This document shows positions 41,767 to 50,454 of a stretch of DNA of 64,000 nt, piece by piece. Made by a program: the position numbers and the translations under genes. The notes under the pieces are model-generated. The model saw nothing but the letters and a program-made list of their open reading frames with translations. It was not told the origin of the DNA and did not search any database. Every line of letters begins with the position of its first letter. Within the stretch, counting starts at the first letter, position 1. Origin of the DNA: Halobellus litoreus (GTDB taxonomy: Archaea; Halobacteriota; Halobacteria; Halobacteriales; Haloferacaceae); contig NZ_JANHAW010000003.1 in NCBI RefSeq assembly GCF_024464595.1, positions 186,001-250,000 on the forward strand, written 5' to 3'.

Positions 41767-42975
41767 CTACAACACCCCGGCCACGTCGAGGAGCGTCCGG
41801 ACGCCGAGCCACACGACGATGATCGTCACGACCGCGCCGAGCGCGTTCGCGACCGGACCGTTCGTGTACTCGCCGAGCAGGTCGTCTTGGTTCATCGCGT
41901 AGATCAGGAATATCGCGACGATCGGAAGTAAGATTCCGTTGACGACCTGGGCGAACACGATGATCTCGACGGGACTGCCGCCGAGGAGGACCGAGAGGAC
42001 GCCGACCCCGACGATCGTGCCCCAGATCGCCCGGAATCGCGTGCTCTTCATGTCCGAGTCCCAGCCGAGCGCGCCGGTGGTCGCCCAGGCGCCGGCCAGC
42101 GGCGCCGTCGTCGCGCTGGTGAACCCGGCCGCGAACAGCCCGATGCTGAAGAACAGTTCCGCGTAGGGACCCGCAAGTGGCCTGAGCTGCTCGGCCATCC
42201 GGCCGACGTCGCTGATCTGCGTCCCCGGCTCGAATGCCGCGGCCGCGGTGATCATGATCGTTATCGTGATCACGCCGCCGACGAGGATCGAGAGGATCGT
42301 GTCGGTCCGCGAGTGCCCGATGTCGTCGGGGCCGCTCCACCGCTCCTGGACGTTGCTCGCGTGCAGGAACAGGTTGTAGCCGACGATCGTCGTCCCGATG
42401 AGGCCCGTGATGAGATACAGCGATCCGGAGGGGACGCCCGGGACGAAGCCCGTCGCGATCGCGCCGAAGTCGGGGCCGATGAGGACCGCCGACGCCACGA
42501 ACGAGAGCGCCATCACGACGACGAGGCCGACGAGCGCCCGCTCGATGAGTTTGTACCGACCGGTGTACAGCAGGGCCGCGGCCACGAGCCCCATCAGGAT
42601 CCCCCACACCGTCGAATCGATGCCCGTGATCGTCGCGAGGCCCGCCGCGCCGCCGAGGATGTTCCCGGCCTCGTAGGCGGCGGTCCCGATCCCGATCGCG
42701 CCCACGACGAGGAAGATGCTCACGTACTCCACGGCCTGGCTGTCGAACCGCTCGCGGAGGGCCTCGCCGAGTCCCTCCCCGGAGACCAGTCCGAGTCGCG
42801 CGCTCATCTCCTGCAGGACGATCGTCGCGATGATCGAGAACGCGATCGTCCAGAGGAGCGCGTAGCCGAACTGTGCGCCCGTTACGCTCGCAGTCGTGAC
42901 CGTCCCGGGGCCGATGAACGCCGCTGCGACCATCGCACCCGGACCGATGGATTTGAGTCGTTGAATGAGATTCAT
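41767..42975 (-). CDS. Nramp-superfamily permease lacking the canonical metal-site motifs
   Basis: This 402-residue protein has about eleven membrane segments. The Nramp fold is clear from the first helix (IGPGAMVAAAFIGPGTVTTA, GAQFGYALLW) and from FLHASNVQERW. However, the canonical Asp-Pro-Gly-Asn metal-binding motif in helix 1 reads Gly-Pro-Gly-Thr, and the helix 6 Met-Pro-His-Asn reads Val-Gly-Tyr-Asn. True manganese/iron transport is therefore doubtful. Being first in the Nramp-hyuA-hyuB-racemase operon suggests it imports the organic substrate of that pathway. That is inference; sequence alone supports only Nramp-superfamily membership. Confidence 0.85.
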   Translation of the reverse strand: MNLIQRLKSIGPGAMVAAAFIGPGTVTTASVTGAQFGYALLWTIAFSIIATIVLQEMSARLGLVSGEGLGEALRERFDSQAVEYVSIFLVVGAIGIGTAAYEAGNILGGAAGLATITGIDSTVWGILMGLVAAALLYTGRYKLIERALVGLVVVMALSFVASAVLIGPDFGAIATGFVPGVPSGSLYLITGLIGTTIVGYNLFLHASNVQERWSGPDDIGHSRTDTILSILVGGVITITIMITAAAAFEPGTQISDVGRMAEQLRPLAGPYAELFFSIGLFAAGFTSATTAPLAGAWATTGALGWDSDMKSTRFRAIWGTIVGVGVLSVLLGGSPVEIIVFAQVVNGILLPIVAIFLIYAMNQDDLLGEYTNGPVANALGAVVTIIVVWLGVRTLLDVAGVL

Positions 42976-43133
42976 TGTCGATGGACTTGATATCCAGTGT
43001 CACGGTGCGAATAATCGGAAAAAAGCCTTGTTGAGAGGCCTGTGCAACCGAATCATCAGCAGTGTGAGCCACCGACGCGCAGTTCATCGATCGTGTGAAC
43101 GCACGGCCGGCGGGTGGAAACGTGTGGCGGCTG

Positions 43134-43679
43134 TCACTTCTCACGCGCCGTGAACAGGACCTTCGAGACGCTCTCTTCGATCTCGACCTCGAACGGGAGG
43201 TCGGCGACGCTCCCGCGGATGAACCGGACCATGAACCACCGCAACTCCTCGGAGGGAAAGACGACGTGGTAGCTCCCTTCCTCCGCGCGACGGACTGTCA
43301 GAAACCCGCACAGCGAGAGCCACTCGAGGACGTCGCCGAGCGAGTCGAACCGCTCTGCGTACTCGGCGGCGTGGTACTGCGCCACCTGATCGATCGTCTC
43401 CAGGAACTCGTCGCTGCGCGTCGCGGGATCCGCTACCTGACTCAGGAACGCGTGCAACAGATCCACGTCCAAGAGCACGTGTTCCCCCGTCGAGAGCATC
43501 TCGTAGTAGGTCTGTAGATGGTCGCTGTCGCTCGCCTTCGCGGAGTCGAAGTTCGCCGCGTAGAACCCGATGGCCTCTCGAATCAGTTCGCTGCGGCTCC
43601 CGTCGGTCCGTTCGGTCAATCCTTCGAGCGCGCTCTTGGCGTCCTCGTCGAGCGACACCGTGACCCGGTCACCTGGCAT
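43134..43679 (-). CDS. Ribbon-helix-helix regulator with C-terminal sensor-like domain
   Basis: This 181-residue protein has an N-terminal CopG/RHH segment (RVTVSLDEDAKSALEGLTER, GSRSELIREAIGFYAA). A longer C-terminal domain includes EHVLLDVDLLHAFLSQVAD, LEWLSLCGFLTVRRAEEGSY and ELRWFMVRFIRG. It lies 34 bases downstream of the P1B ATPase on the same strand and probably regulates that gene or a nearby promoter. The C-terminal fold is unknown to me; it may bind a metal or small ligand. Confidence 0.78.
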   Translation of the reverse strand: MPGDRVTVSLDEDAKSALEGLTERTDGSRSELIREAIGFYAANFDSAKASDSDHLQTYYEMLSTGEHVLLDVDLLHAFLSQVADPATRSDEFLETIDQVAQYHAAEYAERFDSLGDVLEWLSLCGFLTVRRAEEGSYHVVFPSEELRWFMVRFIRGSVADLPFEVEIEESVSKVLFTAREK

Positions 43680-43713
43680 AGTCCGTGTCGCCGCCGGACG
43701 GACTTATACTATG

Positions 43714-46308
43714 CTACGCGTCGTCGGGGCGCAATCGGGAGAGCCGCATCGCGTTCCCCGTCACGCCGACCGTCATCCCCGCGTCGCCGGCGAGGACGGC
43801 CAACCAGATGGGGACGTACCCGAACGGGACGCCGAGGGCGAGCAGCGCCTTGATCCCCAGGCTCGCCCAGATGTTCTGTCTGATCACGCCGTTGGCGTCG
43901 TTGGCGAGTTCGTAGAGGTACGGGAGCTTCGAGAGGTCGTCGGCCAGCAGCGCCACGTCGGCCGTTTCGAGCGCGGTATCCGTCCCCGCCGCGCCCATCG
44001 CGATCCCGACCGTCGCCGTGGCCAGCGCCGGGGCGTCGTTGATCCCGTCGCCGACCATCGCGACCCCGCCTGTGTCACCGTCTCCGCCGGCCTCCCCGGT
44101 GAGTTCGCGGATCGCGGCGACCTTCTCGTCGGGGAGCAACTCCGCGCGGTACTCGTCGACGCCGACCGTCTCGGCGATCGCGCGGGCGGTCCGCTCGTTG
44201 TCGCCGGTCAGCATCACGGTTCGGCCGACGCCCAGTTCCTTCAACCGCTCGACCGTCCGCCTGGCCTCGGGCCTGACCTCGTCGGCGACGGCGACGACCC
44301 CCTCCAGTTCGTCCGCGGTTCCGACGAGCACCACCGTCTTCCCCTCGGCCTGGAGCTCCGGGACCGTCTCTTCGAGGAGGTCGAGACAGTCGTTGCGCTC
44401 GCAGATGTCCCGGGCCGTCCGCGTCACGACGCCGCCGTCGGTCGTCGCGTGGACGTGCGAGAGATCGAACCCGAGTTCCTCGAACAGCGCCGGCTTGCCG
44501 GCCACGTGCGGCGTCCCGTCGAGCGTCGCGCGGACGCCTTTCCCGGTGAGGCTCTCGAACTCCTCGATCGACCCGGCCTCCTCGGAATCGACGCCGACTT
44601 CGCCCGCCGCCGCGACGATGGCCTCACCGATCGGGTGCTCGCTCCGCTGTTCGAGGCCGCGAGCGCAGCGGAGGACGTCCTCCTCGGTGTTGCCGTTGAG
44701 CGCGATCACGTCGGTCACGGCGAGTTCGCCGCTGGTGAGCGTCCCGGTCTTGTCGAAGGCGACGACGTCGACCGCGCCCATCGCCTCCAGGTGGCTCCCG
44801 CCCTTGATCAGCACCCCGTTCTTCGCGGCGCTCGTGATCCCCGAGACGACCGAGACGGGCGTCGAGATGACGAACGCGCACGGACACGCCAGCACCAGAA
44901 GCGTCAGTCCGTAGACGATGGCCGTGGGCCACGCGACGCCGAAGACGAACGGCGTCCCGAGCGTGACAAGCACCGCGAACGCGACGACGACGGGCGTGTA
45001 GTAGGCCGAGAACCGCTCGACGAACTGCTCGCGCTCGGTCTTCTTCGACTGAGCGTCCTCCACCATCTCGACGATCCGCGAGAGCGTGTTGTCCTCGGCG
45101 CCGCCCGTGACGCGGACTTCGAGGTATCCGCCCTCGTTGATCGTTCCCGCGTAGACCTCGTCGCCGACGGTCTTGTCGACGGGGACGCTCTCGCCGGTGA
45201 TCGGGGCCTGGTTCACCGCGCTCTCGCCGTCGACGACCTCGCCGTCCATCGGCAGTTTCTCCCCCGGTCGGACCACGACGATCTCGCCCGGTTCCACCGC
45301 TTTCACGGGGACCGTCTCCTCGCCGCCGCCCCGCTTCACCGTCGCCTCGTTCGGCGAGAGGTCCATCAGTTCCCTGAGGGAGTCGCGGGCGCGGTCCATC
45401 GAGTACCGCTCCAGCAACTCGGCGACGCTGAAGAGGAACGCGAGCGTCGCCGCCTCGAAGTACAGCGCCTCGCCGAACGCGAGGCTCGCCGACAGCGCGC
45501 CGAGGATCGCCACCGACATCAGGAAGTCGATGTCGAGGTTCAGGTTTCGTGCCGAGTAGTACCCGTTTCGGAGTATCGCCTGCCCGCCGGTCGCGACGGC
45601 CAAGAGGAAGAGGAGGTCGGCTAGCAACAGTTCGTTCCCGACGAGGCTCCCGATCCGGACGTTCGCGCCGACGAGGAGGAACTCGAACCCCAGCCCCATC
45701 GCCACGAACACGCCGCTCGCCCACGTTTTGAGCGCTCGGCTGCTCGTCCAGATCGAATCGCGATCCGCACCGGAACCGTCCGCTTCGCCCTCCCCGCCCG
45801 TCGCCCCGGTGACCTCGTAGCCCGCGCGTTCGACGGCCGCGACGAGATCGGCCTCCGAGACGCGTTCCCCGTCGTAGGTGACGCTGACGCTCCCGGTCGT
45901 CGGTCTCGTCTGGTACGACGTCACCCCTTCGACGCGGTCGAGCGCGGTCTCGACTTTGCCCGCGCAGGACGCGCAGTCCATCTCGGGGACGTCGAACGTC
46001 ACGCGTGCCGTCGTCCCCTCCTCGACGGAGTATCCTGCTTTCTCGACGCGCTCAGCGATATCGCCTTCGCTCGCGACGTCCGCGTCGTACGTGACGCTCA
46101 GCCGCCCGCTCGCGACCTGTGGATCGATCTCCTCGACGCCGTCGAGCGAGGAGACGCTCGACTCGACTTTCCCCGCGCAGGACGGGCAGTCCATATCCGG
46201 CACGCCGAACGTCGCCGTCTCCGCTCGGTCCTGTCGGTTCGGCGGGTCACCGTCCACGCGATCCGACTCGGGACGCCGATCCGACTCGTTCCGACTCGGT
46301 TCTGCCAT
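43714..46308 (-). CDS. P1B-type heavy-metal ATPase, Zn/Cd class
   Basis: From the ATG at 46308 this is an 864-residue protein; an ATG at 46332 is embedded in a TATA-like element and is rejected. Two N-terminal HMA domains carry MDCPSCAGKVE and MDCASCAGKVE. Then come a CPC membrane motif (LACPCAFVIST), AFDKTGTLTSGE, SEHPIGEAIV, and a hinge GINDAPALA. The Lys in LGIKALLALGVP and Asp in VLAGDAGMT match the Zn/Cd/Pb-selective group (ZntA/CadA), not the copper group. It exports the metal from the cytoplasm. An acidic linker between the HMAs and membrane part is typical of haloarchaea. Confidence 0.9.
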   Translation of the reverse strand: MAEPSRNESDRRPESDRVDGDPPNRQDRAETATFGVPDMDCPSCAGKVESSVSSLDGVEEIDPQVASGRLSVTYDADVASEGDIAERVEKAGYSVEEGTTARVTFDVPEMDCASCAGKVETALDRVEGVTSYQTRPTTGSVSVTYDGERVSEADLVAAVERAGYEVTGATGGEGEADGSGADRDSIWTSSRALKTWASGVFVAMGLGFEFLLVGANVRIGSLVGNELLLADLLFLLAVATGGQAILRNGYYSARNLNLDIDFLMSVAILGALSASLAFGEALYFEAATLAFLFSVAELLERYSMDRARDSLRELMDLSPNEATVKRGGGEETVPVKAVEPGEIVVVRPGEKLPMDGEVVDGESAVNQAPITGESVPVDKTVGDEVYAGTINEGGYLEVRVTGGAEDNTLSRIVEMVEDAQSKKTEREQFVERFSAYYTPVVVAFAVLVTLGTPFVFGVAWPTAIVYGLTLLVLACPCAFVISTPVSVVSGITSAAKNGVLIKGGSHLEAMGAVDVVAFDKTGTLTSGELAVTDVIALNGNTEEDVLRCARGLEQRSEHPIGEAIVAAAGEVGVDSEEAGSIEEFESLTGKGVRATLDGTPHVAGKPALFEELGFDLSHVHATTDGGVVTRTARDICERNDCLDLLEETVPELQAEGKTVVLVGTADELEGVVAVADEVRPEARRTVERLKELGVGRTVMLTGDNERTARAIAETVGVDEYRAELLPDEKVAAIRELTGEAGGDGDTGGVAMVGDGINDAPALATATVGIAMGAAGTDTALETADVALLADDLSKLPYLYELANDANGVIRQNIWASLGIKALLALGVPFGYVPIWLAVLAGDAGMTVGVTGNAMRLSRLRPDDA

Positions 46309-46330
46309 TACTCGCCCGTAGCCGGTCGCC

Positions 46331-46345
46331 ATTTATTAACTTCAC
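46331..46345 (-). promoter_or_regulatory. TATA box of the P1B ATPase gene
   Basis: On the minus strand GTTAATAAATG lies about 28-30 bases before the ATG at 46308, giving leaderless spacing. The overlapping ATG at 46332 is part of this element, supporting the shorter protein. Confidence 0.55.
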
Positions 46346-46658
46346 TGCTATCGAACCGGCCTAAATTCGCATAAATTATTAACTATATCTGATTGAGTTG
46401 TTAAAATTCGGTATTCGGGTATCGTCGGTCCGATATGGGGACGTCCCTTAACGGAACTCGACCGCGGTTGCCGGGGTCTCCACCGATAGCCTGCCAGGCC
46501 GCGACGGCCGACAGTATGAATACCACGTAGTTCGACCAAGAACGTATCATCCGACTTGCTATGCGCACTGTCTCGTTCGACCGGGGCGGGGACGGAGACT
46601 CCGCGTCCGTTCGAGTGTCCGGTCCGCAACGATTCCCGCGTCTAAGCGTCACTGGCTG
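46346..46658. other. Divergent intergenic region without a gene
   Basis: The first half (46360-46420) is AT-rich and likely carries upstream promoter elements for the divergent ATPase and dehydrogenase genes. The rest has only basic, low-complexity open frames and no recognisable product. Confidence 0.5.
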
Positions 46659-47687
46659 ATGGAACGGCAGTCGCTGTACTTCACCGGCCCGTTCGAAACC
46701 GAGGTCAGGCCGACAGACGTCGAGACGAGCGAGGAGGAGGTGCTCGTCGAGACGCGCGTTTCGGGTATCAGCGCCGGAACCGAACTGCTCATCTACCGAG
46801 GGGAAGCCCCCACGGACCTGCCGGCCGACGAGACGTTCGAGACGATCGACGGCGACCTGTCGTTCCCGCTGCGGTACGGCTATGCTGCCGTGGGCGAGGT
46901 CGTCGACGTCGGCGACGCGGTCGACGACGAGTGGCTCGGACGGTCGGTGTTCGCGTTCGACCCCCACGAAACCCGCTTTTCGATCGCCCCGGAGAACCTC
47001 CTTCGGGTCCCGCAGGACGCGACGCCGGAGTCGATGACGCTGTTCCCGTCGGTCGAGACCGCGACGTCCCTCGTGCTCGACGGCCGGCCGCGGGTGGGCG
47101 AGGAGGTCGTCGTCTTCGGGGCGGGCGTGGTCGGTCTCTGCACCATCGGTATCCTCTCGTCATTTCCGCTGGACAGGCTGGTCGCGGTCGAACCCATCCC
47201 CGAGCGGCGGGAGCGCGCCCGGTCGATGGGAGCCGACGTCGCCGTCGCTCCCGATCGGTTGTCCGAATTCCTACCCGACGGGAGCGACGGCCGTCCCCCG
47301 AACGCGGCTCCCGGCGGCGTCGACCTCGCGTACGAACTGTCGGGCTGTCCGTCCGCGCTCGACGACGCCGTCGACGCGGTGGGCTACGACGGGCGCGTGA
47401 TCGTCGGCTCGTGGTACGGCGAGAAGCCGGCCACGCTCGACCTCGGCGCGTCGTTTCACCGAGACCGCATCTCCGTCGAGTCGAGCCAGGTGAGCACGCT
47501 CGCGCCGGAGACCCGCGGTCGGTGGACGAAGCAGCGCCGGGCCGAGACGGCGCTCGATCGGCTCTGCGACCTCGACGTCTCCTCGCTCATCACCCACCGA
47601 GTCCCGTTCTCCGACGCGCCCGAGGCGTATCGCCTCCTCGACGACCGTCGAGACGGGGTGCTGCAGGTACTGCTCACGTACCCGTGA
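46659..47687 (+). CDS. MDR-superfamily zinc-type dehydrogenase
   Basis: This 342-residue protein has the MDR GroES-like half (ETRVSGISAGTELLIYRGEA, YGYAAVGEVVDVGDAVDD) and the Rossmann half (VVVFGAGVVGLCTIGILSSF). The usual first zinc ligand Cys is replaced in the SGISAGTE segment, so it may be zinc-independent or use another ligand set. It is first in a cluster with a PTPS/QueD-like enzyme and a methyltransferase, suggesting a pterin or related small-molecule pathway. The substrate is unknown. Confidence 0.82.
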   Translation: MERQSLYFTGPFETEVRPTDVETSEEEVLVETRVSGISAGTELLIYRGEAPTDLPADETFETIDGDLSFPLRYGYAAVGEVVDVGDAVDDEWLGRSVFAFDPHETRFSIAPENLLRVPQDATPESMTLFPSVETATSLVLDGRPRVGEEVVVFGAGVVGLCTIGILSSFPLDRLVAVEPIPERRERARSMGADVAVAPDRLSEFLPDGSDGRPPNAAPGGVDLAYELSGCPSALDDAVDAVGYDGRVIVGSWYGEKPATLDLGASFHRDRISVESSQVSTLAPETRGRWTKQRRAETALDRLCDLDVSSLITHRVPFSDAPEAYRLLDDRRDGVLQVLLTYP

Positions 47688-47763
47688 TTCACCACACCCA
47701 GACAGCCGAGTCACGCCACGCCGAGAGAGACGATTTATCATAATCCAACCGAGACGATTCACT

Positions 47764-48171
47764 ATGACACGGAGCGACACAGACGACGCCTACGAACTGA
47801 CCGTCACGAGATCGTTCATCGCACAGCATTACCTGACCGTGCCCGACCCCGGTCCCGAGGGCGACGTGCACAGCCACCACTTCACGGTCGAACTCAGATT
47901 CTCGGGTCCGAGCCTCGGCGAGTACGGGTACCTGGTCGATATCGACGCCGTCGACGCGATCCTGGACGACCTCGAAGACCGCTACCGCGACGAACTGCTG
48001 AACGACCTCCCCGAGTTCGAGGGCCGCAACCCGAGTATCGAGCACTTCGCGCGACTGTTCGGCGACCGCGTCGCCGAGGCGCTGGCCGATCCCACGCCGA
48101 CGGGGCTGACCGTCCGGATCTGGGAAGACGACGTCTCCTGGGCGAGCCACAGCCGTCGCCTGCACGGATGA
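47764..48171 (+). CDS. 6-pyruvoyl-tetrahydropterin synthase / QueD-like enzyme
   Basis: This 135-residue protein has the family zinc histidines: one in RSFIAQHYL and two in VHSHHFTVELRFSG. A conserved Glu sits in the terminal VRIWEDDVSWASH. The length is typical. It acts on dihydroneopterin triphosphate, making a pterin or carboxy-tetrahydropterin; the latter leads to archaeosine. The usual Cys proton donor of QueD is not evident (RSFIAQHY rather than Cys), so archaeosine synthesis should not be assumed. A TATA-like GATTTATCA at 47730-47738 gives it its own near-leaderless start. Methyltransferase follows. Confidence 0.88.
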   Translation: MTRSDTDDAYELTVTRSFIAQHYLTVPDPGPEGDVHSHHFTVELRFSGPSLGEYGYLVDIDAVDAILDDLEDRYRDELLNDLPEFEGRNPSIEHFARLFGDRVAEALADPTPTGLTVRIWEDDVSWASHSRRLHG

Positions 48172-48190
48172 CAGTCTCCCGGGAAGATCG

Positions 48191-49102
48191 ATGAATCACG
48201 CTCGACCCAGATACCTGGAGTCGAAGCGCTCGATCGACGACCGAGCGCTCTCGCGACGCGTCCGGGAACGGCTGTTGACCGAACTCCCACACGACCCGCA
48301 GATCGTCGAAGCGGGGTGCGGGACCGGCGTTACGGTCTCTCGGCTCCGCTCGTGGGGTATCGATTCGGGCCGGTACCGCGGTGTCGACACCGACGAGCGG
48401 ATCGTCTCGTTCGCCCGCGACGTCCGGCCCAAAACCCTCCGTCGTCGGGGCTATCGCGTGAGCAACGCTGGGAGGGCTCACCGAGAAGAGATGGCGGCTC
48501 GATCCACCGACGGCGACGCCCTCGGGACCGACTTCGCGGTCGGGGACCTCGGCGTTCGCTTCGAGGTCGGAGACGCCCTGGAGGTCCTCGACGCCACCAC
48601 CGGCCGCGACCTGGTCGTCGCCCAGGCGTTCGCCGACCTCGTTTCGCTTCCCCGGTTCGTCTCGGCGGTCGAGTCCGCCCTCCGGCCGGCCGGGCTTGCC
48701 TACCTCCCGATCACGTTCGACGGGGGGACCATCTTTCAGCCGGACCATCCGGCCGACGACGCGGTCGAGCGGGCCTACCACGCGGCGATCGACGCGCGGC
48801 CGGGACGGGACGTTCGCGCGGGTCGCCACCTCGTCGATCTGTGCCGCCGACGCGAGGGGACGCTCCTGACGGTCGGGAGTTCGGACTGGGTCGTCCGCCC
48901 GCGGGGTCGGCGGTACCCGGGCGACGAACGCTACTTCCTGTCTCGGATCCTCGGATTCGTCGAGGAGGCCGTCGGCTCCGCTTCCCAGTCGGTCGAGGAC
49001 CTCGACTCGTGGCTCCGGACCCGTCGCCGGCAACTCGAACGGGGGGAACTCACCTACGTCGCCCACCAGTACGACCTGCTGTACCGCGCGCCACCCGGCT
49101 GA
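48191..49102 (+). CDS. Class I SAM-dependent methyltransferase-like protein
   Basis: This 303-residue protein has motif I (QIVEAGCGTGVTVSRLRSWG) and an acidic loop (YRGVDTDERIVSFARDVRP), and later GRDLVVAQAFADLVSLPRF. A C-terminal region with WVVRPRGRRYPGDERYFLSR is less typical. It begins 19 bases after the PTPS-like gene, so the two are probably co-transcribed. The acceptor molecule is unknown; a pterin- or lipid-like product is possible. Confidence 0.82.
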   Translation: MNHARPRYLESKRSIDDRALSRRVRERLLTELPHDPQIVEAGCGTGVTVSRLRSWGIDSGRYRGVDTDERIVSFARDVRPKTLRRRGYRVSNAGRAHREEMAARSTDGDALGTDFAVGDLGVRFEVGDALEVLDATTGRDLVVAQAFADLVSLPRFVSAVESALRPAGLAYLPITFDGGTIFQPDHPADDAVERAYHAAIDARPGRDVRAGRHLVDLCRRREGTLLTVGSSDWVVRPRGRRYPGDERYFLSRILGFVEEAVGSASQSVEDLDSWLRTRRRQLERGELTYVAHQYDLLYRAPPG

Positions 49103-49164
49103 CCCCCTCGGCCCCGGCTGCCGACCGATACGTTCTTTCCCCTACTTCGAGACGTTCCGGAGAG

Positions 49165-50193
49165 ATGGCGTTGTTTGGACTGCTCCCCCACACGCCGGTC
49201 GTCGACGCCTTCGTGATACTCGTCACGACCGGGCTGATCTGGATCGGTAGCGGATGGCTCGAAGAGAGCGCGGAGGGGCTGGCCGCCCACTACGGGCTTC
49301 CCGCGGTGGTCCAGGGGTCGATCATCGTCGCGATCGGGTCGAGTTTTCCCGAACTCGCGAGCGTCGTGTTCGCGGCGCTCTCGGGCGTGTTCGACATCGG
49401 CGTGGGGGCCGTCGTCGGCTCCGCTATCTTCAACATCCTGGTGATCCCCTCGCTGTCGGGACTCGCCGCCGCGGAGTCGCTGGAGACGAACCGGACGCTG
49501 GTGTACAAGGAAGCGCAGTTCTACATGATCGCGGTCTCGGCGCTGATCATCACGTTCGCGTTCGCGGTCATCTACGTACCGGTCCCGGGCCAACCCCCGC
49601 TCGTCGGCCGGATCACGCGCCCCCTCGCGGTGGTGCCGCTGCTCCTGTACGGGCTCTACGTCTTCATCCAGTGGCAGGACGTCTCCGACTTCGGGCAGGC
49701 GGGCGTCGAGGACGCGAACATTCGGCGGCAGTGGCTGACGCTCGCCGCCGGACTCGCGCTGATCCTCGTCGCCGTCGAACAGCTCGTCGGCAGCGTCGAG
49801 TCGCTGTCGCAGACGTTCGGCGTCCCGGAATTGCTCGCCGGCGTGACGATCGTCGCCGCTGCGACGAGTCTCCCGGACCTGCTCGTGAGCGTTCGTTCGG
49901 CCCGCGATGGCAACAGCGTCACGAGCCTCGCCAACGTCCTCGGGTCGAACACGTTCGACCTCTTGGTCGCCATTCCGGCCGGCGTCCTCATCGCCGGGAG
50001 CGTGACGATTGACTTCGCGACAGCCGTCCCGATGTTCGCGATTCTCACGCTCGCGACGGTGGTCCTGTTCGCGATGATTCGAACGGACCTGCGGCTCACG
50101 ACCGGCGAAGCGTACGGTCTGCTGGCGGGCTACCTCGTGTTCGTCCTGTGGCTCATCACCGAGACACTGGGCGTAACGACCGTCCTCCGGTGA
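49165..50193 (+). CDS. CaCA-family sodium/calcium exchanger-like antiporter
   Basis: This 342-residue membrane protein has about ten hydrophobic segments and both alpha repeats: GSSFPELASVVFAALSGVFD followed by GSAIFNILVIPSL, and AATSLPDLLVSVRSARDGN followed by VLGSNTFDLLVAIP. The acidic residues in the two repeats (Glu in FPELA, Asp in LPDLL) bind the cation. The frame is open further upstream through the methyltransferase gene; the ATG at 49165 with a hydrophobic first helix is the start. Confidence 0.9.
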   Translation: MALFGLLPHTPVVDAFVILVTTGLIWIGSGWLEESAEGLAAHYGLPAVVQGSIIVAIGSSFPELASVVFAALSGVFDIGVGAVVGSAIFNILVIPSLSGLAAAESLETNRTLVYKEAQFYMIAVSALIITFAFAVIYVPVPGQPPLVGRITRPLAVVPLLLYGLYVFIQWQDVSDFGQAGVEDANIRRQWLTLAAGLALILVAVEQLVGSVESLSQTFGVPELLAGVTIVAAATSLPDLLVSVRSARDGNSVTSLANVLGSNTFDLLVAIPAGVLIAGSVTIDFATAVPMFAILTLATVVLFAMIRTDLRLTTGEAYGLLAGYLVFVLWLITETLGVTTVLR

Positions 50194-50454
50194 CGAACCG
50201 ACAGCAGAAAGTATAGAATTCAGAAAGTAAATAAAATATATAGCACATACGACAAACAAATTTTCTGTGCTAACCCGATTAATCGGGTGTATGATTCTAT
50301 TTGCTGGATACTTCTCTTAGATCGATTTATTTTTGAAGGAAATACAGATATATAAGTAAAATTATAGCACGTTCTCTCACTCTATATTTATACTATATAA
50401 AATATCCATTACCGTTAAGTGTTACCGCGTTCAGGGTTGTCACGGAGGTTCAAG
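50194..50454. other. AT-rich promoter region before the APC permease
   Basis: No gene is present. The stretch 50220-50405 is strongly AT-rich, with several TATA-like runs, the last at about 50382-50404 (TATATTTATACTATATAAAA), giving a predicted start near 50420-50430. The first TATA-rich part may also help end upstream transcription. Confidence 0.5.

Noticed and set aside
46309-46332. Eight-residue extension of the P1B ATPase
   Set aside because: The ATG lies inside the TATA-like element.
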